Origin: Winkia neuii
Lineage (GTDB): Bacteria; Actinomycetota; Actinomycetes; Actinomycetales; Actinomycetaceae
Assembly (NCBI RefSeq): GCF_029011175.1
Contig: NZ_CP118946.1
Span: 1,116,001 to 1,180,000 of the forward strand
DNA length: 64,000 bases
Direction: 5' to 3'
A program made the position numbers and the translations under genes. Positions 56,760 through 64,000 of the stretch are shown piece by piece. The notes beneath the pieces were generated by a model. The model ran no database searches, had not been told where the DNA came from, and saw only the letters and a list, made by a program, of their open reading frames with translations. Numbering within the stretch: the stretch's first letter is position 1; each line of letters opens with the position of its first letter.

Positions 56760-58139
56760 ATGGCAACATCTCTCCCCCACTGGTTGCAGGCTCCTGCCAG
56801 CGCGCCACGGCTTAGCGATGACGAGGTCGCCCGCAAGTACCCGCGGCTTCGCCTCCAGGTCTTTATAGGCATCTTCATCGGATACGCGGGCTTCTACCTG
56901 ATCAGGAACAATATCTCTTCGATCGCGCCGCTCCTAATGGACGAAACCGGGATCGACAAGATAGGAGTAGGCATAATCGCGAATGCGGTACTTCTTGCTT
57001 ACGGCCTCTCTAAATTCTTTTCGGCGATGCTTTCCGATCGCTCTAATGCACGCTATTTCTTGGTAATTGGGCTGGCTCTCTCGGCAATCACCAACCTACT
57101 TATTGCATTCATTCCGTGGCTGACCGCTTCTGTAGGCATCTTCGCAACCGTCATGTTCTTCAATGGCTGGTTCCAAGGAATGGGATGGCCTCCCTGCGGG
57201 CGTGTCCTGGTTCACTGGTTCTCGACTAATGAGCGCGGCTGGAAAACCTCCATCTGGAATACCGCGCACAACGTTGGCGGTGCAGGACTACCCATCGCAG
57301 TGGGCGCAGCCCTGTCTTGGACTGCGAATGACTGGCGTTCGGCTTTCTGGTTCCCAGCAGCGATAGCGCTCGTAGTTGCCGCCATTGGCTTCCTACTTAT
57401 CCGCGACACTCCAGAATCGTTGGGGCTCTCCCCGATCGAGGAATACCGCAACGATCCCGCCAAAGTCGAGGTCGATGATTCTGAAGGCATGTCTGCTAAA
57501 GAGATGATTTTCAAGCACATTCTGACCAATCACACGATCGTCATGTTGGCCGTAGCAAACGTCTTCGTATACGCACTGCGTTATGGCGTGTTGAATTGGA
57601 TCACCGTTTATCTGCATGAGAAGCATGGAGCGGAGATCGGCTCTGGGCTATTCGGCATCGGCGCCTATGAGATAGCAGGCATCCTCGGCACTCTAGTCTG
57701 TGGTTGGATGTCGGACAAGGTCTTCAAGGGTTACCGCTCTGGCGCCGGCATATTCTTTACCGTCGCGACCGCAATCGCCATCTTGGGCTACTGGCTTGCC
57801 CCTATCGGCACCCCTATGCCCATTCTGATTGGTTTGGTCGCTCTGATCGGCGGTCTTATCTACGGTCCAGTTATGCTGATCGGCCTGCAGGCAATTGACC
57901 TGTCGCCAAAGAATGTCGCTGGTACCGCAGCCGGATTCACCGGACTATTCGGTTATCTGCTAGGAGCAACCCTTGCCTCCACCGGCGTTGGCCTAATCGT
58001 GCATAACTTCGGCTGGAACGTGACCTTCGGCGTTTTCGTAGTATTTGCGGTCTTGACCGTTGTCATCTTTGCCATCGTTGGTCGTGACGAGAAGGCCATC
58101 ATGGCAGGACGCGCGGAAAAGCTCGCCTCCCAGAAGTAA
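56760..58139 (+). CDS. Organophosphate:phosphate antiporter (GlpT/UhpT/PgtP family)
   Basis: 459 residues, 12 transmembrane segments, OPA family of the MFS. IFIGYAGFYLIRNN at about 35-48 holds the conserved Arg after TM1, and GWFQGMGWPPCGRVLVHWFS is the family signature. The family exchanges glycerol-3-phosphate, hexose-6-phosphate or phosphoglycerate for inorganic phosphate; which one applies cannot be told. It is directly after the two-component genes, with its own predicted promoter, and is followed by a hairpin and an ABC importer. Confidence 0.9.
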   Translation: MATSLPHWLQAPASAPRLSDDEVARKYPRLRLQVFIGIFIGYAGFYLIRNNISSIAPLLMDETGIDKIGVGIIANAVLLAYGLSKFFSAMLSDRSNARYFLVIGLALSAITNLLIAFIPWLTASVGIFATVMFFNGWFQGMGWPPCGRVLVHWFSTNERGWKTSIWNTAHNVGGAGLPIAVGAALSWTANDWRSAFWFPAAIALVVAAIGFLLIRDTPESLGLSPIEEYRNDPAKVEVDDSEGMSAKEMIFKHILTNHTIVMLAVANVFVYALRYGVLNWITVYLHEKHGAEIGSGLFGIGAYEIAGILGTLVCGWMSDKVFKGYRSGAGIFFTVATAIAILGYWLAPIGTPMPILIGLVALIGGLIYGPVMLIGLQAIDLSPKNVAGTAAGFTGLFGYLLGATLASTGVGLIVHNFGWNVTFGVFVVFAVLTVVIFAIVGRDEKAIMAGRAEKLASQK

Positions 58140-58142
58140 GTG

Positions 58143-58179
58143 GAATAGTCTAGGTGGGCGCCGCCCACCTAGACTATTC
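58143..58179 (+). terminator. 37-nt near-perfect hairpin between antiporter and ABC genes
   Basis: GAATAGTCTAGGTGGGCG (58143-58160) is the exact reverse complement of 58162-58179, with one base between. There is no T-run after it, and the ATG of the next gene begins 3 nt later. It may terminate or attenuate transcription, stabilise the upstream mRNA, or hide the start of the binding-protein gene, which has no SD. Confidence 0.65.
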
Positions 58180-58181
58180 TT

Positions 58182-59150
58182 ATGCGAAAGCAATTAGGAC
58201 TCTTGCTGGCAGTCGCACTTGTGGCTGCCAGTATTTGTTCATGCAGCACAACGCCGCAACTGCGGCTGCTCTGTTCAAACGACGAACAGGTTTGTGCCGC
58301 CTGGGCCAGGGCATATTCCGAAAGCAGAAATATTTCGGTTCATTTCCTAAGACTGCCCACCTCTATGGCATTGTCCAGGCTGCAGTCCCGGAAAACTGAT
58401 CCGGAATTCGACTTGTGGGTTGGCGGCCCTTCAGAAAACTACGAGCTCGCAGCTGCTAAAGGCCTACTGCAAGAAAGCATGCCAGCCTCGGCAAAACAGG
58501 TAAGTAGACACTTTCAATCACCCCAGCACAAATGGTTTGGGGTTTACGGATCGCTCCTTGCCGTTTGCACTGCACCTGATTCTAGGCTCGCCCTCTCCTC
58601 TTGGGCAGACCTAGCAAACCCAAAATATACAGGAAGAATTTCTGCTTCTTCTCCACTTAGCTCCGGTACTGCCTACTCTCTAATTCAAGTTGCCGAAAAA
58701 AGTCAGAAGAATCCGAAGAGGACGCTTGAGGGCATCTACAACAACGTAGGCAGATTCACCAATTCGGGGACCGCTCCCGCCTCTGTCGTGTCCAGTGGAC
58801 AGGCAGATATCGCCATCTCGTTCGTCCCCTATTGCGTGGCAAATGGTCTCTCAGTGCACTACCCCAAGGACGGAACCACTTTCGAGATAGGCGCTGCCGG
58901 GGTCTTGAAAGGAGCCCCCCACCCAAAGCAAGCAGAGGACTTTTTGGACTGGCTGCTGGCAAAGCCCGGCCAGCAGATACTTCAGCGGGGCAAAGTGACT
59001 CAGTCACCGACCAACCGCACTTTTGCTAATTCCCTCGATAAGGAATTAGCAGACAAGCCCGTACATGTGTTCCCAATCCACGTAGCCGAGGCGGCGAAAG
59101 GGCGCAAGAACTGGTTGAAGTGGTTCCGGGCAAAGGGATGGCAGCGATGA
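58182..59150 (+). CDS. ABC importer substrate-binding lipoprotein (AfuA/FbpA-like)
   Basis: 322 residues. Signal peptide with hydrophobic core LLLAVALVAASI and a Cys (lipobox-like ICSC, around 20-23), so probably a lipoprotein. Conserved blocks of the Fe3+/phosphonate/phosphoglycerate binding-protein group: SPLSSGTAYSLIQVAE, NNVGRFTNSGTAPASVV, YPKDGTTFEIG, AEDFLDWLL. No Tyr pair typical of ferric-binding proteins stands out. With the OPA antiporter next door, a sugar phosphate or similar ligand is favoured. No SD; the ATG follows a hairpin. Confidence 0.85.
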   Translation: MRKQLGLLLAVALVAASICSCSTTPQLRLLCSNDEQVCAAWARAYSESRNISVHFLRLPTSMALSRLQSRKTDPEFDLWVGGPSENYELAAAKGLLQESMPASAKQVSRHFQSPQHKWFGVYGSLLAVCTAPDSRLALSSWADLANPKYTGRISASSPLSSGTAYSLIQVAEKSQKNPKRTLEGIYNNVGRFTNSGTAPASVVSSGQADIAISFVPYCVANGLSVHYPKDGTTFEIGAAGVLKGAPHPKQAEDFLDWLLAKPGQQILQRGKVTQSPTNRTFANSLDKELADKPVHVFPIHVAEAAKGRKNWLKWFRAKGWQR

Positions 59151-60700
59151 AAAAGACGGCAGCAGCACTTGAGTGGGCCCTTCTTTGGGCCACTTTCGCC
59201 CTCCTGGTGCTTCTGCCCGGTTGGGCGCTAGTACAGGCAGCAGGGCAGCCGGCAGATCTCAGCGCGATTATCCTTCCACTAGCGAGCTCGGTTGCCTTCG
59301 CTTTCCTATGCTCGATAGTTGCTCTGCTATTGGGCACTCTAGCCGCAGCTGCCGTCCGCTTTCTTCCCGCTAAACTCTGGCCATTGACAGACTTGCTAGC
59401 AGCAAGCGGCGTGGCATTTCCCCCATTTATTCACGCCGAGGCATACCAGTGGTTAGGTGATATCTTCTTCAGTCGCTCCCAACTGTGGCACTCCAACGTA
59501 GTAATTATGATTGCTGGCGCCTGCTACGTGAGTGCCTATCTGCCGCTCACCTATTTTGCGATGCGTATATCACTGGCCAAAGTTTCTCCTTCCGTTGTGG
59601 ACAATTTGCGCGCCGTGGGCATCTCAGACTTAGCGATCTGTTATCACTGCGCCGCAAAACCGGCATTAGCCTGTTTACCTCCCGCGGCGCTACTCACGTT
59701 TGTGCTAACTATCTCTGATCCCCTGGTTCCCGCCCTCTTACCCCTACCCATTCCAAACGCCGCCTACTCAATTTGGCTAGCCGTAGGATCGGGAGTTTCG
59801 CTGCATCAAGCGGCCCTGCTCGCACTCATCCTGGCCGCTTTATCGATCTGTCTAGCTATTGGAGTAGGACTGTTCTACTACGCCAAGGGATTGGTTTTCC
59901 TTAGGCAGGCGCTTCTTTCTGAATCACTTCCTGCCCGCCCTATCACCCTAATACACTCTAAAACTGCCAAGATATTTACAGCCCTCGCCCTCGTCATTTT
60001 GGTAGGCAACTCCCTTGCAAGCTTCATCATCGGCGGCGGCGCCAGCCCAGCAGGTGGCCTAGATGTTCGCGCGATCGCCACTACGGTAGTGCTTGCTGGA
60101 GTAGGCCTAGCCGTGGCGGGATTCATCGCACTCCTTGCATTCTTTCTAGGCAGGCGGCGTAGGTCTGTGAGAGTCTTAGATTTCCTTTTCCTTATCTTAT
60201 TAGGTACCCCGGGAGCCACGCTGGGCACAGCGCTATCCCTCGCATACATGTCCTCTACTCCTCTGTTCAGTGCAGTGGCTGGTACCGACTCCGACTGGTT
60301 TGTGACCGTGATGGCCTATGTAACCTCGCTAAGCCCGTTCCTCTACTTCGCTATTCGCGCATTCGCAGCATCAATAGACCGCACCAGCATTGATCTGTTA
60401 CGGGTAATGGGATATTCGCGCACTAGAGCGTTCACGATTTCTTACTTGCCACAACTACGAACCCTCGCATTCTTAGCAGTAGTGATCTCCTTAGCGATGG
60501 CCGCCACCGCCTCCGCACCCCTCATGTGGGTTACTTCCCCCGACGTGCCTCTGGTGGTGCCCCTATTATTTCGGCTACTTGACCATGGTCGGGTGGCAGA
60601 CGCCTTCATCCTTACCTTTGCGATGGCGATACTGTTATTCCTGCTGGCTGCTGCGCTTTACCCGGTGCTACGCTACCGCTCTGTTAGGAGGTTACCGTGA
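59147..60700 (+). CDS. ABC importer permease, two fused permease domains
   Basis: 517 residues from the ATG at 59147, which overlaps the binding-protein stop (ATGA); AAAGGG is 9 nt upstream. About 12 membrane segments. Two binding-protein-dependent transport domains in tandem, each with an EAA-like loop (about DNLRAVGISDLAICYHCAAKP and DLLRVMGYSRTRAFTISYLP). This fused arrangement is that of FbpB/AfuB/PgtB-type importers. Intact. Confidence 0.9.
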   Translation: MKKTAAALEWALLWATFALLVLLPGWALVQAAGQPADLSAIILPLASSVAFAFLCSIVALLLGTLAAAAVRFLPAKLWPLTDLLAASGVAFPPFIHAEAYQWLGDIFFSRSQLWHSNVVIMIAGACYVSAYLPLTYFAMRISLAKVSPSVVDNLRAVGISDLAICYHCAAKPALACLPPAALLTFVLTISDPLVPALLPLPIPNAAYSIWLAVGSGVSLHQAALLALILAALSICLAIGVGLFYYAKGLVFLRQALLSESLPARPITLIHSKTAKIFTALALVILVGNSLASFIIGGGASPAGGLDVRAIATTVVLAGVGLAVAGFIALLAFFLGRRRRSVRVLDFLFLILLGTPGATLGTALSLAYMSSTPLFSAVAGTDSDWFVTVMAYVTSLSPFLYFAIRAFAASIDRTSIDLLRVMGYSRTRAFTISYLPQLRTLAFLAVVISLAMAATASAPLMWVTSPDVPLVVPLLFRLLDHGRVADAFILTFAMAILLFLLAAALYPVLRYRSVRRLP

Positions 60701-61767
60701 GGCAAGGCTTACAAGTGGACCACCTAAGCGTAACCAGTGGTGATAAGACCCTGGTTGCCGACCTCTGTTTTGACGTCTCCCCTTCTGAAATGGTCGTATT
60801 GGTCGGCCCCTCCGGCGCTGGCAAATCAAGCCTTCTGAGAGCTCTGTGCGGCCTCGCAAAGGCCGCAGCGGGAACAATCTACGTCAACGGCACCGACGTG
60901 ACCTCGCTCAGCCCCCAAAAGAGGCAGATGGGTCTACTCCTGTCGGACCCGGGTTTACTTCCGCACCTAACAGTTGCTGAAAATATTGCCTTGCCAGCTC
61001 CAAAAGCAACAGAGCGCGTTGAAACTAGCCTTGCCACCCTTGGCCTAACTAGCCTGCGCGAGCGGCATCCAGACTCTCTTTCAGCGGGTGAGAAACAGAA
61101 AGTAGCATTGGCGCGGCTCCTGGTGGCTCGACCGCAAATCTTGCTTTTTGATGAACCACTCGCCCACATGGACACCGTCTCCGCAGCCAGGATGCGCACA
61201 GAAATCCTCCGGGTACATCGACACCTGGGGGCTGCAAGCATTTTCGTTACCCACTCAGCTGTAGAGGCGATGCAAATGGGCGATCGCATCATCTACTTAG
61301 AGGGCGGAAGTATTCTGCAAGATGATTTGCCAGAGGAAGTATTTGAAAGCCCGAACACCCTGGAAATTGCCAAGCACCTGGGGGCTAAAGTGCTCCTGTA
61401 CGCCACCGTGCACATGTGCCCAAGTGGCGGAGACTTACTAGCGTCTACAGCCGTACTAGGCCAACGCGTGCAGGTACCTGCCCACCCTGCGCTCACAGAT
61501 GGCAGAGCTGTCCTAGTAGGACATCCGAATTGCATCACCCTTACCCCCGCTAGGGCGCAACGAGTTCACATAAAGGAAGAAGTCGGCCAGATTATCTCTA
61601 CTTCTTACCTTGGCGGCGCTTATCTTTGCGAAGTGGAAACCGAGCAGGGGCGCATCTCGGTTGAAGTTCCCGCAGACGGGCCGGTTCCAGCCCCCGCCGA
61701 TGCAGTCAGGATGAAGATAAATGCGGACCTGATGTGGGCATTACCGGTAGCCAACCATAGAGATTAA
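60697..61767 (+). CDS. ABC importer ATPase
   Basis: 356 residues. Walker A GPSGAGKSS at about 35-43, signature LSAGEKQKVALARLL, Walker B ILLFDEPL, H-loop VTHSAVEAM. Residues after about 235 form a TOBE-type regulatory domain, as in AfuC/FbpC/PotA. GTG start overlaps the permease stop (GTGA). Completes a binding protein-permease-ATPase operon. Confidence 0.93.
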   Translation: MRQGLQVDHLSVTSGDKTLVADLCFDVSPSEMVVLVGPSGAGKSSLLRALCGLAKAAAGTIYVNGTDVTSLSPQKRQMGLLLSDPGLLPHLTVAENIALPAPKATERVETSLATLGLTSLRERHPDSLSAGEKQKVALARLLVARPQILLFDEPLAHMDTVSAARMRTEILRVHRHLGAASIFVTHSAVEAMQMGDRIIYLEGGSILQDDLPEEVFESPNTLEIAKHLGAKVLLYATVHMCPSGGDLLASTAVLGQRVQVPAHPALTDGRAVLVGHPNCITLTPARAQRVHIKEEVGQIISTSYLGGAYLCEVETEQGRISVEVPADGPVPAPADAVRMKINADLMWALPVANHRD

Positions 61768-61768
61768 A

Positions 61769-61790
61769 CAAAAAAACCGGCCGAAGCCGG
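61769..61790 (-). terminator. Intrinsic terminator of the first tRNA cluster
   Basis: Stem ccggc (61777-61781) with gccgg (61786-61790), tetraloop cgaa; on the minus strand it is followed by seven T. It ends the tRNA-Gly-Cys-Val transcript. Confidence 0.88.
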
Positions 61791-61794
61791 ATAG

Positions 61795-61866
61795 TGGGCG
61801 ATACTGGGATCGAACCAGTGACCTCTTCCGTGTCGAGGAAGCGCGCTACCGCTGCGCCAATCGCCC
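61795..61866 (-). tRNA. tRNA-Val (anticodon GAC), copy 1
   Basis: 72-nt cloverleaf with GGGCGAT acceptor, D-arm GCGC/GCGC, anticodon stem CTTCC/GGAAG, loop TCGACAC and T-arm ACTGG-TTCGATC-CCAGT. Discriminator A, no encoded CCA. Position 33 is C instead of the near-universal U. Identical to the copy at 62312-62383. Confidence 0.95.
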
Positions 61867-61867
61867 G

Positions 61868-61938
61868 AGGTGGGTACCGGATTCGAACCGGTGTTTACGG
61901 CTTTGCAGGCCGCTGCCTATCCTCTCGGCCAACCCACC
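61868..61938 (-). tRNA. tRNA-Cys (anticodon GCA)
   Basis: 71 nt, acceptor GGTGGGT/ACCCACC, anticodon loop CTGCAAA, T-loop TTCGAAT, discriminator U (the cysteine identity base). No encoded CCA. One base from tRNA-Val, so processed from a common precursor. Confidence 0.95.
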
Positions 61939-61966
61939 GGAGAAGGATCCCTATTCGGTCTCCTAG

Positions 61967-62039
61967 AGCGGATGACGGGACTCGAACCCGCGACCCTCAC
62001 CTTGGCAAGGTGATGCTCTACCAACTGAGCCACATCCGC
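61967..62039 (-). tRNA. tRNA-Gly (anticodon GCC), copy 1
   Basis: 73 nt, acceptor GCGGATG/CATCCGC, anticodon loop TTGCCAA, T-loop TTCGAGT, discriminator U. First gene of the Gly-Cys-Val cluster. Identical to 62385-62457. Confidence 0.95.
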
Positions 62040-62068
62040 AATGTGTCGTGCCGCTTGGCACGCATGAA

Positions 62069-62097
62069 AGTTTACGCAATTTTTGGCTCAGGTGCAA
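62069..62097 (-). promoter_or_regulatory. Predicted promoter of the Gly-Cys-Val tRNA cluster
   Basis: On the minus strand TTGCAC (-35, 62092-62097) and TAAACT (-10, 62069-62074) are 17 nt apart. The expected start is about 20 nt before the mature tRNA-Gly 5' end. The rest of the 62098-62280 gap shows no gene. Confidence 0.6.
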
Positions 62098-62280
62098 AAA
62101 TCTGAGTGTGGCATTGCTCATGCTCGCACCCAAACCCCATTTCACCTGCCCTTTACCGGCCGTTTTCAAGCGATTCATCCCCGACGCCAAGGAAGAGGCC
62201 TTAGATGGGCAGCTCACAACATAAGCACAAGGGATGCCAAGAAGAAAGTAGAGCGCTTTTGCAGACTTACGGGAGGGCGT

Positions 62281-62303
62281 AAAAAAACCCGGCCTACGCC
62301 GGG
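62281..62303 (-). terminator. Intrinsic terminator of the second tRNA cluster
   Basis: Stem cccggc (62288-62293) with gccggg (62298-62303), loop ctac; on the minus strand it is followed by seven T. Ends the Gly-Val transcript. Confidence 0.88.
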
Positions 62304-62311
62304 TTTGGTGG

Positions 62312-62383
62312 TGGGCGATACTGGGATCGAACCAGTGACCTCTTCCGTGTCGAGGAAGCGCGCTACCGCTGCGCCAATCGCCC
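62312..62383 (-). tRNA. tRNA-Val (anticodon GAC), copy 2
   Basis: Same 72-nt sequence as the copy at 61795-61866, including C33. One base from tRNA-Gly copy 2. Confidence 0.95.
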
Positions 62384-62384
62384 G

Positions 62385-62457
62385 AGCGGATGACGGGACT
62401 CGAACCCGCGACCCTCACCTTGGCAAGGTGATGCTCTACCAACTGAGCCACATCCGC
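62385..62457 (-). tRNA. tRNA-Gly (anticodon GCC), copy 2
   Basis: Identical to copy 1. It leads the second, shorter cluster (Gly-Val without Cys), which looks like a local duplication. The 215 nt upstream (62458-62672) hold its promoter and that of the plus-strand tRNA-Val; no gene is seen there. Confidence 0.95.
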
Positions 62458-62633
62458 GTGCCATCCTGAGAACCTTTCGGCTCAACAGGTGCGAGAAGAA
62501 CATTAGCATGGGACGGCGCTGAAAATAAAATCAGATTGGACGTGAGTCCGAACACGTTTGCCAATTTTTCCTGTAATTACAACGGAAAACTCCACTAAGA
62601 GCCCACTCCTTTCAAATATCGGCCGCAGCGATT

Positions 62634-62661
62634 TTGATGCCCAGCATTTTTTTGCTAAAGT
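62634..62661 (+). promoter_or_regulatory. Predicted promoter of tRNA-Val(CAC)
   Basis: TTGATG (62634-62639) and TAAAGT (62656-62661), 16-nt spacer, start expected a few nt before the tRNA. A T7 run lies inside the spacer. Confidence 0.5.
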
Positions 62662-62672
62662 TTCTCTTCGCC

Positions 62673-62744
62673 GGGCCATTGGCGCAGTGGTAGCGCGCTT
62701 CCTTCACACGGAAGAGGTCACTGGTTCGAACCCAGTATGGCCCA
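62673..62744 (+). tRNA. tRNA-Val (anticodon CAC)
   Basis: 72 nt, acceptor GGGCCAT/ATGGCCC, anticodon loop TTCACAC with normal U33, T-loop TTCGAAC, discriminator A. No encoded CCA. Closely related in sequence to tRNA-Val(GAC), opposite strand. Confidence 0.95.
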
Positions 62745-62749
62745 CAATG

Positions 62750-62780
62750 AACCTCCCTTAGACGGGAGGTTTTCTTGTTT
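62750..62780 (+). terminator. Intrinsic terminator after tRNA-Val(CAC)
   Basis: Stem cctccc (62752-62757) with gggagg (62764-62769), loop ttagac, followed by TTTTCTTGTTT. Confidence 0.85.
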
Positions 62781-62892
62781 AACTTCCTCTTCCCCACTTC
62801 TTGGCTGCAATTGGCCGCTGCAAGAGAGTCCCAAGTTGGCGCATTTTCGCTCTTCGGAGGCCAGAATGACCAAAACGTGAGAACCTAAAGGT

Positions 62893-64000
62893 ATGAATAT
62901 TAGGCCAGGAGTTCCGTACCCATTAGGCGCAACGTATGACGGCACAGGGACAAACTTTGCCCTTTTCTCGTCCGTTGCCGAATCCGTTGAGCTTTGCTTG
63001 ATAGACGACAATCTCGCTGAAGAACGCATAAAACTTACAGAGTGCGACAACAATGTGTGGCATTGCTACATTCCTGGGATTATCCCCGGACAGCGCTACG
63101 GCTACCGAGTCAGCGGGCCCTTTGATCCAGCTGCCGGACATCGCTGCGACCGAGCAAAGCTCCTCCTTGACCCCTATGCCAGGGCAATTGAAGGCGAAGT
63201 TCAAAATTCTAATTCTGTCTACTCCTACAACTTCGACAATCCTGACGAACGCAACACGGAAGATTCTCTTGGTTCTACTATGTTGTCGCTCGTTTCCAGC
63301 CCATTCTTTGACTGGGCCCATGATCGTCCTCCGGGACATGACTACCATGAGCTCGTAATTTATGAGGCCCACGTGCGCGGCCTGACCATGCTGAATCCAG
63401 ACATCCCAGAGGATATTCGCGGCACCTATTCAGCTATCGCCCACCCATCTACAGTGGAGCATCTAAAAGAACTAGGCGTCAACGCCCTCGAGCTGATGCC
63501 GATCCACCAGTTCGTAAACGATTCCAGCCTGAAAGAGCGTGGCCTTTCAAACTACTGGGGCTATAACACTATTGGTTTCTTTGCCCCACATAACGCCTAC
63601 TCCTCCGACCCGCGCAGTTCTGTGCAGGAATTCAAGCAGATGGTGAAGGCTCTGCATGACGCAGATATTGAGGTGATCTTGGATGTCGTCTATAACCACA
63701 CGGCCGAGGGCAACCATATGGGGCCAACGTTATCTTTCAGAGGCATTGATAATGCTTCCTACTACCGGCTGGTAGATGAAGACAAAGCCCACTACTTCGA
63801 CACTACCGGAACAGGCAACTCGCTGCTAATGCGCTCGCCTGCAGTACTGCAGCTCATCATGGATTCGCTCCGATACTGGGTTACTGAAATGCACGTAGAC
63901 GGATTCCGTTTCGATCTGGCTTCCACCCTGGCCCGCCAATTCCACGAAGTAGATAAGCTCTCTGCTTTCTTTGAACTAATCCACCAAGATCCAATTATCT
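62893..64000 (+). CDS. glgX: Glycogen debranching enzyme GlgX, N-terminal part
   Basis: Runs off the right edge after about 369 codons. Hydrolyses alpha-1,6 branches of phosphorylase-trimmed glycogen. Starts MNIRPGVPYPLGATYDGTGT with AAAGG just upstream; an N-terminal CBM48-like domain (about 10-110) is followed by the GH13 barrel. Visible: YEAHVRGLT, conserved region I DVVYNHTAEGN and region II DGFRFDLAS, whose Asp is the nucleophile. TreX/GlgX type isoamylase. The true length is expected near 700 residues. Confidence 0.93.
   Translation, partial: MNIRPGVPYPLGATYDGTGTNFALFSSVAESVELCLIDDNLAEERIKLTECDNNVWHCYIPGIIPGQRYGYRVSGPFDPAAGHRCDRAKLLLDPYARAIEGEVQNSNSVYSYNFDNPDERNTEDSLGSTMLSLVSSPFFDWAHDRPPGHDYHELVIYEAHVRGLTMLNPDIPEDIRGTYSAIAHPSTVEHLKELGVNALELMPIHQFVNDSSLKERGLSNYWGYNTIGFFAPHNAYSSDPRSSVQEFKQMVKALHDADIEVILDVVYNHTAEGNHMGPTLSFRGIDNASYYRLVDEDKAHYFDTTGTGNSLLMRSPAVLQLIMDSLRYWVTEMHVDGFRFDLASTLARQFHEVDKLSAFFELIHQDPII

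Noticed and set aside
61794-62469. Open frames on both strands across the tRNA clusters (for example 61794-62105 and 62083-62469 plus, 61963-62451 minus)
   Set aside because: They are translations of tRNA genes and their complements, a well-known class of spurious proteins (GDTGIEPVTS-like, MAQLVEHHLAKV-like).
62923-63372. 149-codon minus-strand frame at the right end
   Set aside because: It is antisense to the glgX reading, whose GH13 motifs are clear.
1-64000. CRISPR arrays, insertion sequences, prophage or integrase attachment at the tRNA genes
   Set aside because: No regularly spaced repeats, transposase, integrase or displaced tRNA 3' end repeats were seen; the tRNA repeats are whole-gene duplicates.

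Overview
The window is chromosomal DNA from a Gram-positive actinobacterium, most likely of the Actinomycetales/Actinomycetaceae type. The evidence is gene content and order: an actinobacterial-type integration host factor (mIHF) beside gmk; efp-nusB-pyrR-pyrB-pyrC-carA-carB-pyrF; aroE-aroC-aroK/aroB; rpsD-alaS-ruvX-mltG; and the block thrS-HIT-pgsA-acyltransferase-pimA-nudix-yebC-ruvCAB-yajC-secDF-apt-rel. The phosphatidylinositol mannoside genes, the PGKGP loop in EF-P, the lack of encoded CCA in the tRNAs and frequent GTG starts fit. The genus cannot be fixed from sequence reading alone. Almost everything is housekeeping; there is no phage, insertion sequence or CRISPR array.

Layout. 1-10.3 kb (minus strand): end of gmk, mIHF, then the pyrimidine operon pyrR-pyrB-pyrC-carA-carB-pyrF, with a PyrR-binding loop over the pyrR ribosome binding site, preceded by efp-nusB. 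10.4-20.7 kb (minus): shikimate pathway genes in tightly overlapping frames (aroE, aroC, an AroK-AroB fusion, a shikimate-kinase-like pseudoenzyme) with a prepilin peptidase, then mltG, ruvX, alaS, two small membrane proteins and rpsD. 20.8-26.6 kb (minus): rarA, a BCCT transporter, yciO and aspS. 26.7-29.9 kb (plus): an MFS exporter and a DEAD-box RNA helicase. 29.9-35.2 kb (minus): two tandem dynamin-like GTPases, hisS and a metallo-beta-lactamase hydrolase. 35.2-37.2 kb (plus): a DUF349 protein and an unassigned gene. 37.2-55.1 kb (minus): rel (split by a frameshift), apt, secF, secD, yajC, ruvB, ruvA, ruvC, yebC, nudix, a membrane protein, pimA, acyltransferase, pgsA, HIT, thrS, a FemAB-type transferase and an ATP-grasp ligase. 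55.2-61.8 kb (plus): a two-component system (kinase split by a frameshift), an organophosphate:phosphate antiporter and a three-gene ABC importer. 61.8-62.8 kb: six tRNA genes. 62.9 kb to the end: 5' part of a glycogen debranching enzyme.

The most interesting region is 55.2-61.8 kb. A histidine kinase without a sensor domain, an OmpR/PhoB-type regulator, a GlpT/UhpT-family antiporter and an AfuABC-like importer lie together and look like a sugar-phosphate (or related organophosphate) sensing and uptake locus. A cluster of CTGTTAC half-sites precedes the antiporter, and a near-perfect 37-nt hairpin separates it from the binding protein. Also notable are the two single-nucleotide frame disruptions (rel and the kinase), an ATP-grasp/FemAB pair likely to build peptidoglycan cross-bridges, the paired dynamin-like GTPases, a pseudo-shikimate kinase, and two identical tRNA-Val(GAC) genes with C instead of U at position 33.
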